Shown here piece by piece: positions 41,640-50,698 of a stretch of 64,000 nt of DNA. The DNA is from Paenibacillus durus (GTDB taxonomy: Bacteria; Bacillota; Bacilli; Paenibacillales; Paenibacillaceae). Each line of letters starts with the position of its first letter. The stretch's first letter is position 1. The stretch lies in the NCBI RefSeq assembly GCF_000756615.1, contig NZ_CP009288.1, positions 3,286,001-3,350,000 on the forward strand, read 5' to 3'. The notes under the pieces were generated by a model. The model was not told where the DNA came from, did not search any database, and was given only the letters and a program-made list of their open reading frames with translations. The translations under genes and the position numbers were made by a program.

Positions 41640-42380
41640 TCCCTCCATACTTGGATACTTAATGAAAGATTTACGTGCAAAAACAGGACTGTTACTCTCT
41701 CCGTTTAGTGATACATCATCAGACCAGCAGGCATTAAAATATAGCGATAATATCGCTAGAAGCTTCGTATCTCACGTTATGCCAGGATATACCGGAACTT
41801 CTCTTTCCCTTCCAAGTAGGGTAAGACGAGGGATTACTCCCTTGGACTCCACGTCAAACCGTGCAAGCGGATTTCCCTCACACGGCTTTCCTTCGTCAGT
41901 TCCCCATCGTCAGGAGTAAGTTCTCATCATCCGTTGCCGGATTGCTTATTTCGTTCCATCCACCCTGACCCTAATCACGTCGATGAGTCTTGCAGGTCAT
42001 CTCCCTTTGTTTGTTTTCCTGGGTAGTCATTGCTTACGATTGATGGTGTATCGAAAGCTCATATGATTATCTTTGCTCAAGAGTATTCAGCGAATCTCCA
42101 TTGAGAGTGACACATAAGTGCAACGATTTGCAAGGACTTACTGAGTTATTTTTGGCCGGATCACGATTTGGTGAAGGTGAACTATTCACGCGGCGGGATG
42201 GCGGGGTAGTTCCCTGAGTTTGGAGTCACCCTCTTGTGGGGGCGTTGATGCAGCGCAGCACTGGCCTGAAGTTCAGGAGAACTGGGAGGAGCGGGAAGGG
42301 GGATTTCGACGCGACTAGCACGCCGGTGCAGGGTGAGTCGGTTTCGATATGTACGGCCATACAACCCACACAATCAACAT
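41640..42380. other. Gene-poor debris interval around the intron relic
   Basis: No ORF here has a plausible start and a recognisable product. Apart from the group II intron domain V-like stretch at 41856-41889 nothing can be named. It appears to be accumulated mobile-element debris. Confidence 0.4.
41780..41960 (-). mobile_element. Group II intron 3' relic (domain V/VI-like)
   Basis: Read on the minus strand, 41889-41856 gives AAAGCCGTGTGAGGGAAATC and then CGCTTGCACGGTTT, which folds as a domain V-like hairpin (AAGCCGTG with CACGGTTT arms). It is followed by a GACGTGGAGTCC segment that may correspond to domain VI. No reverse transcriptase frame is left. Confidence 0.55.
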
Positions 42381-42385
42381 CAGCA

Positions 42386-42432
42386 AAAAAACAACGATCC
42401 CCGCTTGGCCGTGTGGCTGGGCGGGGATTTTT
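42386..42432 (+). terminator. Terminator
   Basis: GATCCCCGC ... GCGGGGATTTTTTG hairpin with a GCC/GGC inner stem and T-run. It lies just downstream of the stop of the 110-aa minus-strand gene but is oriented for the plus strand. Confidence 0.6.
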
Positions 42433-42461
42433 TGTTTATTGTGCTGCTTTATAACGTACTC

Positions 42462-42794
42462 TTACCTTGTTATCGCGTATACGCTTACTACAAATTTGGC
42501 TGTTGCGCCTTTTGGATTTGCAATATAAAGAGATCTACTTTCATAAACATCTGTATACTTACCGTTAACTACGCCAGAAAAAATAGTTGGATCGCTGCCG
42601 CCGCTTACATCTCGCGCTACAATGAAACTTATCGAATTGGGATTATCATTTCCAAAAGACGATATTTCCCACTGAAAATTGATTGTGTTGGCAGGAAGAG
42701 TTTCCGTTGAAAAGTTCCCGCTGGAACGGCTTGACTGGCCAGGTTGAGGGGTTGGTGAAGAAGTAACGCTGGAAATAAGTATTTTAGTTGACAT
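42462..42794 (-). CDS. Uncharacterised 110-aa protein
   Basis: The ATG at 42794 is preceded by AAGAGATGA. The first about 32 residues are Ser/Thr/Pro-rich (SSVTSSPTPQPGQSSRSSG). The rest has alternating hydrophobic strands suggestive of a small beta domain (INFQWEISSFGNDNPNSISF, SLYIANPKGATAKFVVSVYA). No cysteine and no signal peptide. I do not recognise a family. The isolated position near intron debris does not help. Confidence 0.5.
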   Translation of the reverse strand: MSTKILISSVTSSPTPQPGQSSRSSGNFSTETLPANTINFQWEISSFGNDNPNSISFIVARDVSGGSDPTIFSGVVNGKYTDVYESRSLYIANPKGATAKFVVSVYAITR

Positions 42795-42809
42795 ATAATT
42801 TCATCTCTT

Positions 42810-43115
42810 CATTTTTGTGATGTCTTACAAAAACATATATATGGATAAATTTATAAAGTATTACGATATTTGTTATACTCTGAGAACCCTTCTGATTCAC
42901 TGCGCCATTCGGTAAGCGATCCGAAGCGTATCATCGTGCCTATTTCGAACTAATGCTTGCCGCCAAAACGTTGTTGGCTGTTGCGCTCTTTGAATGGAAC
43001 AAAGAAAAAACGAGGGATGATGAGGGCTGCGTCCACGGCGAAATGTGGGCACGAGCTACGAGCAACTACACTTGATTGGGATTCCATTTTGACCAGTCTG
43101 GACAATACACTATGT
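42810..43115. other. Intergenic interval
   Basis: About 300 bp with no supported gene or RNA. Overlapping frames are shadows of the QueG-like gene. Confidence 0.3.
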
Positions 43116-44003
43116 TCACCGCGCAGTCCGCATCGGATTTCTGCTCTCACAAGGCACTTTGGTCTGGCACAGACCGCAGCCGGCTCCCGATTTGGCATTT
43201 CCGCCATTGGCCACCGCAAAGTCCCGGGAGGCTTGCCCATATACAAATTTCATGCAGGTGATTTTGTCATGCCCCTCTTTGCTGATAGCCTGAACCGGGC
43301 AGCGGGTGATGCAGACGCCGCAAATCCCTTTACTGTGGAGCAGGCAGTTCCCCGCATGGCTTGTTGCTGTTCTGGCATCCGGAGCCGCCTGCAGGTCGGT
43401 CACAACGGAGAACAAGCGGATCGCAATCCCCTTTTCTGAGATGAAGCCGTCATTGATACTGAAGCTGCCAAGGCCCGCAGCGTAAGCGACATGGCGTTCA
43501 GACCAATTGGATACCGGCCCCGAAGCCGTGCCCTGAATGCTGTACCAGTCGGTATCCAGCGGGGCAACCGCCCGGTAACCAAGGCTGCTTAAATAAGCCG
43601 TTAAATGCCTGCGAATCGCAGTCACAAAATACTCATCCCCGAATGTGCGAAGCAGCGCCCACTCCCGCGAAGCCCCGTCCTTCTGCGCCCGATTGGCGCG
43701 GCGAATGACCTCGCTGATGGGCAGCACCACGCTGATCACCGAGCCTCCCTCATAGCTGCCGGAGCCAAATGACCGCTCAAAGACTTCCCGTGGCGTAGCA
43801 TGGTCAGGACCGATAAGGGTCTTATATTCCTCAAACAGGGGATCATCACAAGCTGCGAATTGTACAATCGGCTCCTCGTAGTAAGGCGCCTGTAGATCTT
43901 CGGAAAAGTTCCCTTTGTTCTCCCGCACATAAGACTTTAATTCCTCTACGATTAATTGCTTGATACGTCCCTCTGCCTCTTTCGTGTCTTTTTCCATTTC
44001 CAA
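43116..44003 (-). CDS. QueG-like 4Fe-4S dicluster ferredoxin protein
   Basis: 295 aa, TTG start with GGGAGGGAAAG upstream (ATG 43997 is an alternative). The C-terminal half carries two iron-sulfur sites: CLLHSKGICGVCITRCPVQA (about 225-244) and, after KITCMKFVYG, the second set SGAGCGLCQTKVPCE near 282. The organisation resembles epoxyqueuosine reductase-type proteins without the C-terminal HEAT repeats. An 18-bp perfect palindrome lies 46 bp upstream and recurs near a MarR gene. Function is likely redox, substrate unknown. Confidence 0.8.
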   Translation of the reverse strand: MEMEKDTKEAEGRIKQLIVEELKSYVRENKGNFSEDLQAPYYEEPIVQFAACDDPLFEEYKTLIGPDHATPREVFERSFGSGSYEGGSVISVVLPISEVIRRANRAQKDGASREWALLRTFGDEYFVTAIRRHLTAYLSSLGYRAVAPLDTDWYSIQGTASGPVSNWSERHVAYAAGLGSFSINDGFISEKGIAIRLFSVVTDLQAAPDARTATSHAGNCLLHSKGICGVCITRCPVQAISKEGHDKITCMKFVYGQASRDFAVANGGNAKSGAGCGLCQTKVPCESRNPMRTAR

Positions 44004-44048
44004 GTTCTTTCCCTCCCGGCATATCTATTTACCGCAACAGCCCACATA

Positions 44049-44066
44049 TTCGTGTATATACACGAA
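44049..44066. promoter_or_regulatory. Palindromic operator upstream of QueG-like gene
   Basis: TTCGTGTATATACACGAA, an 18-bp perfect palindrome. A near copy (CGTGTATCTACAC) lies at 44612-44624 upstream of the MarR gene. Confidence 0.65.
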
Positions 44067-44140
44067 AAGAACGCATAACGATCTAATTGAAAGTACAAAT
44101 CACTTTGAATCAGGCAGCACTTACAGATCACCGGAGTGCA

Positions 44141-44581
44141 TCAAGGCGCAAGATTCTCCACTTTAGATAACAGAACCGTTAGTGCTGCCAAATCCTCTTT
44201 ACCCAGCGATTGCTCAACAAAGCTTTGCGCATCATCCCACAACTTTCCCGCAGCCGCATGTACCGCTTTCCCGCTCTCCGTCAAAGTCAACTGGCGGCTC
44301 CGGCTTCCCTTGGCTGACGTATCCTGAACATAACCCCGTTCCTCCAAAGCTTTCAAATTGCGTACAAGTGTTGTTCGGTCGAGCCGCATCTTCTGCGCCA
44401 CATCACTGACACTTGCCGGTCCAAGCCGATCAATGTGCCGCAAGAGTGAGAACTGGCTATTATTCAGCCCACTGGGTGCAAGATACCGATCATACAGCTC
44501 CGTAATAACCAGCGAAGCCCGCCGTAAATTGATGCAGTTGCAGATTGACGATGATTTGTTCTCTGATGACCTGTTGTTCAT
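44141..44581 (-). CDS. MarR family transcriptional regulator
   Basis: 146 aa, RBS AAAGGAGA. Winged helix at about 35-100: LNNSQFSLLRHIDRLGPASV, SDVAQKMRLDRTTLVRNLKA, GYVQDTSAKGSRSRQLTLTE. It has two cysteines near the N-terminus (SICNCINLRR), which could be redox-sensitive. It lies upstream of the QueG-like gene, in the same direction. The shared palindrome in front of both genes suggests that it controls both. Confidence 0.9.
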   Translation of the reverse strand: MNNRSSENKSSSICNCINLRRASLVITELYDRYLAPSGLNNSQFSLLRHIDRLGPASVSDVAQKMRLDRTTLVRNLKALEERGYVQDTSAKGSRSRQLTLTESGKAVHAAAGKLWDDAQSFVEQSLGKEDLAALTVLLSKVENLAP

Positions 44582-44610
44582 GATAGTCGAATAGCTCTCC
44601 TTTTGCCTTA

Positions 44611-44626
44611 TCGTGTATCTACACTA
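44611..44626. promoter_or_regulatory. Second MarR operator copy
   Basis: CGTGTATCTACAC, one mismatch from the core of the palindrome at 44049-44066, placed 30 bp before the MarR start codon. Confidence 0.55.
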
Positions 44627-44879
44627 TTTCAAATTTCATGATGTTTGTCCGTGCGCTTTCTCACACACCGCATAGGCACTCACTGTAAGCGGACAGCAAA
44701 AAGGCCAACCAGTATCTGCGGCTGACTGTTATTGCGCGGAGAATCATCATCTCTCATATTATATCGAAGCATCATAATGAGAAGCTCCGGCATCCTCATT
44801 CGCAGACAAACTGTGGATAAGTCCAGCCTCTTCGTATTTGGTTGACAGCAAGAATTTCACGTTTTATAATTCAAACAAA

Positions 44880-44916
44880 CAATTAAAACAAATGTTTAAA
44901 TCAATTGTTTTAATTG
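44880..44916. promoter_or_regulatory. Inverted repeat upstream of ABC-2-type exporter
   Basis: CAATTAAAACAA (44880-44891) and TTGTTTTAATTG (44905-44916) are perfect inverted repeats with a 13-bp gap, 45 bp before the start codon. A TetR gene follows the exporter and is the likely binder. Confidence 0.6.
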
Positions 44917-44960
44917 TTGCAGATACCATACCCATACGAATTTTAAGGAGTGAATGCTTG

Positions 44961-46136
44961 ATGAACACAATTAGGGAATTACTGAAAATGAAGACGACGA
45001 TAATTGGCATAGCTGTTGCGCTGCTCTTTCAGCTGCTCTTCTCCATCATCTGGATGACAGGTTATGAGGGTATGTCGGACCGGGTCAACGAGCTGAGCAT
45101 CGCGGTCGTAAACGAGGATACGCAAAGCGGGGCCGTTATAGCGAAGCAGCTGTCGGCGGGGCTGCCCGTCCATGTGGAGACGGCAGCGGATATGGCGTCC
45201 GCGCGGGAGCGGCTGGAAGACCGCGACATTCAGATGATTGTGCATATACCCGCCGACTTTACCTCGCTTGTGGCGGGACGGGACAGTAAGGCATCCATTC
45301 AGTATGTTGTGAACGAATCCAATCCTGCGATGATCAAGAGCATCATGACCTCCATCGCCTCCCAGGTAACGGCAGCAGCGAACAAGCAGGCAATCGCGGC
45401 CGGCGCCCAGGCTGCGCTGTCTCAGGGAATGCCTGCGGAGAAAGCTGCAGCCACGTCGGATCTGCTGTCCGAGCGGGTCGTATCCGATATTCAGTCGGTG
45501 AACATCGTTGATGGAACGAACAATCAGATGGTGCCGATGATGATGGTACTCGCCTCGTTTGTCGGCGCGATGATCATGGCTCAGAACCTGGAGGTATCAA
45601 TGACGGCAATCTCCGCCCGCACGGGACGCTGGCAGCGGCTCGGCGCCCGCATCGCCATTACAATTCCAGCGGCCATCATCGTTTCGCTGGTCGGAACATC
45701 CCTCGTCATGCTGCTCGGCGGACAGGTCGAACAGGGATTTTTGGCCTTGTGGGGCTACCAGACATTGTTCGTGCTCACGTTCATGATCGTCGCGCAGACG
45801 CTCATTGTGCTGCTCGGCACGGCCGGCATGCTGATCAACATTGCACTGCTGTCTGTACAGCTCGTGTCCTCCGGCGCGATGATGCCGCGTGAGATGTTGT
45901 CCGGCTTTTACTTCAATCTCGGCAGCGTACTCCCTGCTACTTACGCGGTTGAAGGCCTGATGAATCTGCTGTTCGGCGGCCCCGGGATCAGAGGCGATGC
46001 GGCAGCGCTGCTTATCATTGCGGGTGTGATGGCGCTCGTGATGATCGGGACAACCGCTCTGCGCAGGGAACCGGCGTCTAATGCGGCCGCTGCGCCCGTA
46101 GGTCAGACTCGTTCCAATACGGTACCCGAATCATAA
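44961..46136 (+). CDS. YhgE/Pip or ABC-2-type membrane protein
   Basis: 391 aa from the ATG at 44961 (RBS AAGGAGTGA; the longer frame from 44838 crosses the operator). One N-terminal membrane helix (TIIGIAVALLFQLLFSIIWM), a large extracytoplasmic part (about 32-195), then five hydrophobic segments (PMMMVLASFVGAMIMAQNL onward). This layout is typical of YhgE/DUF3533 and ABC-2 permeases. There is no ATPase gene beside it. It is followed by a TetR regulator, suggesting inducible export of a toxic compound. Confidence 0.82.
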   Translation: MNTIRELLKMKTTIIGIAVALLFQLLFSIIWMTGYEGMSDRVNELSIAVVNEDTQSGAVIAKQLSAGLPVHVETAADMASARERLEDRDIQMIVHIPADFTSLVAGRDSKASIQYVVNESNPAMIKSIMTSIASQVTAAANKQAIAAGAQAALSQGMPAEKAAATSDLLSERVVSDIQSVNIVDGTNNQMVPMMMVLASFVGAMIMAQNLEVSMTAISARTGRWQRLGARIAITIPAAIIVSLVGTSLVMLLGGQVEQGFLALWGYQTLFVLTFMIVAQTLIVLLGTAGMLINIALLSVQLVSSGAMMPREMLSGFYFNLGSVLPATYAVEGLMNLLFGGPGIRGDAAALLIIAGVMALVMIGTTALRREPASNAAAAPVGQTRSNTVPES

Positions 46137-46275
46137 AGCCGATTAATCCGGCACATGCCTCTGACCTTACTGGAAAACCCCCGCTCGCCCCGCTTATAAT
46201 AAGAGCATACAAGGGACCGTTTAGTTCCGGAACGCAATTCCAGAGAACGAAGGAACAAAGGGGAAATGGAAAAGC

Positions 46276-46872
46276 ATGGGCTCAGAAGAAAATGACGTTA
46301 AGCTGCGCATTTTACAGGCCGCAAAAAGGCTGTTCGCGCAGCAGGGCTTCAACGCAACAACCGTACGGCAAATATGTGAAGAGGCGGGCGCGAACGTATC
46401 GCTCGTCTCGTATTATTTTGGTGGCAAGGATAAGGTGTTCGAAGCTCTGTTCAAGGAATATTTTTCACACGATATATTAAATGGAGACGAACTATCCCGG
46501 ATGGATGCGGCCTCGGGCCTCAAACTGCTGATAAGGGAGATCACCGCCTACCGGCTGCGCGAGCCGGAAATGATCAGCCTGCTGCAGCAGGAGATCGTCA
46601 TGCAGTCCCCTCGAATGGACTATATACAAAAATTGACGCTGCCGATTTGGACGCTTATCCGGGATTGGCTGAAGCTTGGCCGGGAACAGGGCGTATTTCA
46701 TTTCCGGTCACTCGATCACACCTTCATCAGCGTACTTGGCAGCATCCTGTTTCACAACAAAACGTATTATTTCAACCAGATTCTCGGTAATAGCGAAGAA
46801 AATCCGAATTTACTTATTGAGGACTTGACCCAGTTTATTTTTCAGGCGATCGGTTATGAGGAACAAGCATAG
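46276..46872 (+). CDS. TetR/AcrR family transcriptional regulator
   Basis: 198 aa. TetR DNA-binding domain at about 8-55: KLRILQAAKRLFAQQGFNAT, TVRQICEEAGANVSLVSYYF, GGKDKVFEALFKEY. The C-terminal ligand domain resembles the CecR/DUF1956 type (LLQQEIVMQSPRMDYIQKLT). It lies 140 bp downstream of the exporter. Part of this gene and its upstream region has a decayed duplicate at 50628-50684. Confidence 0.9.
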   Translation: MGSEENDVKLRILQAAKRLFAQQGFNATTVRQICEEAGANVSLVSYYFGGKDKVFEALFKEYFSHDILNGDELSRMDAASGLKLLIREITAYRLREPEMISLLQQEIVMQSPRMDYIQKLTLPIWTLIRDWLKLGREQGVFHFRSLDHTFISVLGSILFHNKTYYFNQILGNSEENPNLLIEDLTQFIFQAIGYEEQA

Positions 46873-46998
46873 CATGGGTCCCGCCTGGATATCACAACAC
46901 GCATGAGATCCTGCTCATTTCAGCAACATTATTCAAGAATTTTCTTTGTTTACGTATTATAATGACAGCACATTGAATGAATGAAGAAGGTGCAGTCG

Positions 46999-47850
46999 AT
47001 GACTCGTGAAGTTCGAACGGTAAGCTTCGATGCGGACTTAAAGGTTGAAGCGTACCGGTTTGAAGGAATTATGCAGAAGTTTCCCAACCATTTTCATGAC
47101 TATTATGTCATTGGTTTCATTGAACAAGGCAAGCGGCATCTGCTGTGTAAAAATGAGGAGTACATTATTGGCGGCGGCGACGTGGTCATCTTCAACCCCA
47201 ATGATCCTCACGCCTGTGAGCAGCTCGATGGAAATACGCTTGATTATCGCTGCATCAACATTCAACCGGACGTCATGCGCCAATATGTGCTGGAAATTAC
47301 AGGAACGGAGTATTTGCCTTGTTTCACACCAACCGTTCTCTTCCGCAGTGAACTGGCCGTGACCCTGCATGATCTGCATCTTATGATTATGGAGGGCCAG
47401 CCCGATTTTCAAAAAGAAGAATGGTTTCTATTACTACTGGAGCAGCTGCTGAGAGAATATACGGACGTGGATACGCCCTGTTCCTCTCAGGAACCTGCCG
47501 CCGAAATCAAAATGATATGCGAATACATAGAGTCACATATTGCACAAAGCATTACCCTGGATCATTTAAGCCAGTTGACAGGACTCAGCAAATATCACCT
47601 GCTGCGTTCATTTACAAGACAAAAAGGAATCTCGCCGTATAGCTACCTGACAACTATTCGGATTAACCATGCGAAAAGGCTGTTGGAGCAAGGAATGCCG
47701 CCGATCGATGTGGCCTTTCAGACCGGGTTTAGCGATCAGAGCCATTTTACAAATTTCTTCAAAAAACTGATTGGCTTAACCCCCAAGCAATATGCGCGTA
47801 TATTTCTTCATGAAACGGGATCGCAACGATCTGCGGATATCACGGCATGA
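46999..47850 (+). CDS. AraC family regulator with cupin sensor domain
   Basis: 283 aa from the ATG at 46999 (AAGGTG upstream). N-terminal cupin (about 20-140: MQKFPNHFHDYYVIGFIEQG, then GGGDVVIFNPNDPHACEQL). C-terminal AraC pair of helix-turn-helices (about 175-275: ITLDHLSQLTGLSKYHLLRS, and PPIDVAFQTGFSDQSHFTNF). The last codons overlap the EamA transporter gene by 4 nt, so regulator and transporter are translationally coupled. Confidence 0.92.
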   Translation: MTREVRTVSFDADLKVEAYRFEGIMQKFPNHFHDYYVIGFIEQGKRHLLCKNEEYIIGGGDVVIFNPNDPHACEQLDGNTLDYRCINIQPDVMRQYVLEITGTEYLPCFTPTVLFRSELAVTLHDLHLMIMEGQPDFQKEEWFLLLLEQLLREYTDVDTPCSSQEPAAEIKMICEYIESHIAQSITLDHLSQLTGLSKYHLLRSFTRQKGISPYSYLTTIRINHAKRLLEQGMPPIDVAFQTGFSDQSHFTNFFKKLIGLTPKQYARIFLHETGSQRSADITA

Positions 47851-48770
47851 TGGATCAGCGTAAGAACACTACCGGACACCTGTTGGCACTGTTCACGATT
47901 TTAATCTGGGGAACCACCTTTATCTCCACAAAAATACTGCTCATTGACTTCACTCCCGTTGAAATCCTGTTTTTTCGCTTTCTCATCGGATACTTTGTTC
48001 TGCTTCTTGTCTATTCTCGCCCAATCCGAACTAAGGATTTTAAAGAAGAATTGCTGTTTATCTTGGCAGGACTTTGCGGGGTCACATTATACTTCTTAAT
48101 TGAAAATATAGCCCTTATTTATACACTTGCTTCCCACGTGGGCGTGATTGTGTCGATTGCCCCCTTCTTCACGGCGGTGTTGGCTCACTTCTTTTTGGAA
48201 GAAGAAAAACTAAACGCTCCATTTATGATCGGATTTTCGCTTGCGCTGTCAGGTATTGTATTGATCGGGCTAAACGGGAATTTTCTCTTGCAGCTGAACC
48301 CGATCGGAGACCTATTGGCATTCTTGGCCCCTGCGGTTTGGGCGGTTTATTCTGTCTTGATGCGAAAAATAAGCGGGCTAAAGCATCATACGATTGGCTC
48401 TACCCGCCGAGTGTTCTTTTATGGACTGCTGTTTATGCTGCCGGTGTTATTCCTGAATCATTTCAATCTTGGCCTGGATCGATTCCATAACATTTCAAAT
48501 GTTACAAACTTGCTGTACTTGGGCCTTGGTGCCTCCGCATTATGTTTTGTGACCTGGAACCGGGCGGTGGGAATATTGGGAGCGGTAAAAACAAGCGTGT
48601 ACATTTATATTGTGCCTGTGATTACAGTGGCGGCCTCTGCCCTTATTTTGCATGAACAGATTACCTGGGCTACCCTGGCAGGCGCCTTCCTGACCCTAAT
48701 CGGTTCGTATATTTCAGAGCGGAAACCTAACACGGTTAGAAAAGGAAAGGTGCGCTGCGAACAGAGTTAA
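47847..48770 (+). CDS. EamA/DMT family transporter
   Basis: 307 aa. Ten hydrophobic segments in two EamA repeats: FTILIWGTTFISTKILLIDF at the start of the first (about 13-32), and LLAFLAPAVWAVYSVLMRKI at the start of the second (about 155-174). The positive charges at the end fit a cytosolic C-terminus. DMT proteins export amino acids or other metabolites; the substrate is unknown. It is in an operon with the upstream AraC regulator. Confidence 0.92.
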   Translation: MMDQRKNTTGHLLALFTILIWGTTFISTKILLIDFTPVEILFFRFLIGYFVLLLVYSRPIRTKDFKEELLFILAGLCGVTLYFLIENIALIYTLASHVGVIVSIAPFFTAVLAHFFLEEEKLNAPFMIGFSLALSGIVLIGLNGNFLLQLNPIGDLLAFLAPAVWAVYSVLMRKISGLKHHTIGSTRRVFFYGLLFMLPVLFLNHFNLGLDRFHNISNVTNLLYLGLGASALCFVTWNRAVGILGAVKTSVYIYIVPVITVAASALILHEQITWATLAGAFLTLIGSYISERKPNTVRKGKVRCEQS

Positions 48771-48891
48771 ATGACTGGACAGTTCATCAATGATTGGAGC
48801 GGGGTAACGTTCTATGCCGCTACCCGCTCCATTTAGAGCATAAGTCCATTAGCGTAGTTGCCGGCAGCGTGACGCGCAGATCCGATTCGAA

Positions 48892-50460
48892 TTACTCGAC
48901 AGGAACGTCTGCTATCGTCACAGCCTCGGTGTATTTTGCTGTACCGCTCAATCTCAATCGCATATTGGCTGCGCCGGTTACGCTCGGATTGATGGTTACC
49001 GTTAATATCTTGGAGGCAACACCGCTTGAATTGGCCGTCAGCGAGAAGGTTGAGCTGTAGCCATAGGATGACGGCCACGAACCGTCGCTGTTCTTCACCT
49101 TCGCGACTTGCGTCCCCGTACTGGTGTATACTCCGAGGCTGTAGCCGGAGGTCGTCGAGTTGGCCGTCAGACCGGTGGCGATCACTTCTACCTCGAACTC
49201 ATAATGGTTTGGAAGCGTCGCTTGATGGCTGAACGCATAAGTTGGCGTTGTGGTGGAGGCCGAGTTGGCACCATAAGAGCCGGTCTTAAACGTGGAAGGA
49301 TCATACCATTTGTACCCGGCAGCTGGCGATGCCCAAGGCTCAGTCTCCAGCTCCATGGAACTGGAGGGCGCTTCCCAGCTGTACAACGGAGTTGCCGTAT
49401 CCAGTGTAAGCCCCGGTACCGAGGAGAGTGTTGTATAGCTCTCCGGCGTCGCGAGCCAGTTGACCATGTTGATCAAGAGAGTGGCGTCGTCCGCCTCCCC
49501 ATAGCCGTTGTACGTCGTTTTGGTGCCGCCCGTCTCTTCTTTCTTATATTTAGGTGAAGCGTCTTCGACCGGGGAGGAATCTCCAATAAAGCCCGCTTTG
49601 CCGCCGCTAACCTTGGCTACAGCGACAAACGGCCCTTCCGCAACCCCGCCGCCGTTATAAACTCCGGTATCCACTGCACTCGGCCAGGCGGTAGCCGTCG
49701 TCGGAACATAGACGATTCCCTTCGCCTTCGCCGGGTCGGTAATGGCGAGCGTTGAACCGGCGTGGACGGCCACGGTGGATACCCCGCTTGTAATATTGAA
49801 TGCTTGCGACGGTGTCACGATATTATTTGCTGTCACGTCGCCAAGCGCGTTGTAGCGGAATCGTACACCGAAGTTGGAAGACAGCCAGTCCGCGCTGGCG
49901 ACCCCGGACATCGCGGACGAAGCAGCTTCCTCCGTGCTCATTCCGAGCGCAGGATTCGACCAGGCTCCCCGCCGATAGCCGTTGAAGACCTCCGATGCGT
50001 CCCAACGGTTTTTGTTCCGGTCTGCGTTGTAATGATCGCTGATGAAGAAAATGCTCCCGCCGCCCTGTACATAGTTAAGCAGAGCGGTCTGCTCCGATGT
50101 CTTGTAAGGGATATTAGCTTCCGGAATGACGAATACATCATAGCCGGACAGATCCGACAAGGTAATCGCCGTGCTCTTGCGAAGCTCCTTAACGTAATAT
50201 CCTTCGGCCGTGAGCCCGTTGGCGAAATCCGAGAAGCCGCCGTCGATGACCCAATCCGCCGCGCCTGCGGTCTGCGCATGTGTATTGTCGAACAGAACCT
50301 TCTTGCCGTTCGCCGTAACCGGGGTGATGCTGGGCGCCGGATCGGACGGTCCTTCCGCGTTGACCCTAAGCGATGGAATCCCTAATGCCGATACCAGCAC
50401 AGCGGCAATCATCAGGCTCGTCCAGGTTTTGCGGAGCCGCAGGAAGCTTTGAAACATCAT
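48892..50460 (-). CDS. Large secreted protein with GATase1-like N-terminal domain
   Basis: 522 aa. RBS GTGGAGGAAT precedes two adjacent ATG codons (50460, 50457). Signal peptide at about 1-36 (WTSLMIAAVLVSALGIPSLR, cut near NAEG). Residues about 50-345 form a DUF4350/GATase1-like alpha/beta domain (KKVLFDNTHAQTAGAADWV, YDVFVIPEANIPYKTSEQ, YVQGGGSIFFISDHYNADRN, GKAGFIGDSSPVEDAS). The rest is beta-rich, probably a binding module (ATLPNHYEFEVEVIATGL). Similar domains occur in secreted nuclease-like or glycan-associated proteins; no catalytic activity can be assigned. Confidence 0.7.
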   Translation of the reverse strand: MMFQSFLRLRKTWTSLMIAAVLVSALGIPSLRVNAEGPSDPAPSITPVTANGKKVLFDNTHAQTAGAADWVIDGGFSDFANGLTAEGYYVKELRKSTAITLSDLSGYDVFVIPEANIPYKTSEQTALLNYVQGGGSIFFISDHYNADRNKNRWDASEVFNGYRRGAWSNPALGMSTEEAASSAMSGVASADWLSSNFGVRFRYNALGDVTANNIVTPSQAFNITSGVSTVAVHAGSTLAITDPAKAKGIVYVPTTATAWPSAVDTGVYNGGGVAEGPFVAVAKVSGGKAGFIGDSSPVEDASPKYKKEETGGTKTTYNGYGEADDATLLINMVNWLATPESYTTLSSVPGLTLDTATPLYSWEAPSSSMELETEPWASPAAGYKWYDPSTFKTGSYGANSASTTTPTYAFSHQATLPNHYEFEVEVIATGLTANSTTSGYSLGVYTSTGTQVAKVKNSDGSWPSSYGYSSTFSLTANSSGVASKILTVTINPSVTGAANMRLRLSGTAKYTEAVTIADVPVE

Positions 50461-50627
50461 TCATTCCTCCACTCTCTTCATTGGATTTTGACCATGGATG
50501 GCCGCTATTAGAATAGCATAGGAGATTTTGGAATAGAATATAGATTTGATATATTTTACAATTTTCAAACATTTTTGATGAAAGGACAACAAAACAACCG
50601 GATGATTAGATCTGGCACCTGTTATAA

Positions 50628-50684
50628 TAAGAGGCATACAACGCTGCTGATTTGGACACTGCTCCGGGATTGGCTGAAGCTATA
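50628..50684 (+). pseudogene. Decayed duplicate of the TetR locus
   Basis: TTATAATAAGAGGCATACAA resembles 46194-46212 upstream of the TetR gene, and GGATTGGCTGAAGCT with the preceding CTGATTTGGAC resembles 46640-46677 inside it. The two pieces, about 450 bp apart in the source, are fused here. Confidence 0.6.
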
Positions 50685-50698
50685 ATAGAGGGGATTTA

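Noticed and set aside
42957..43439. 160-codon plus-strand frame
   Set aside because: Antisense to the QueG-like gene, no RBS and no recognisable protein content.
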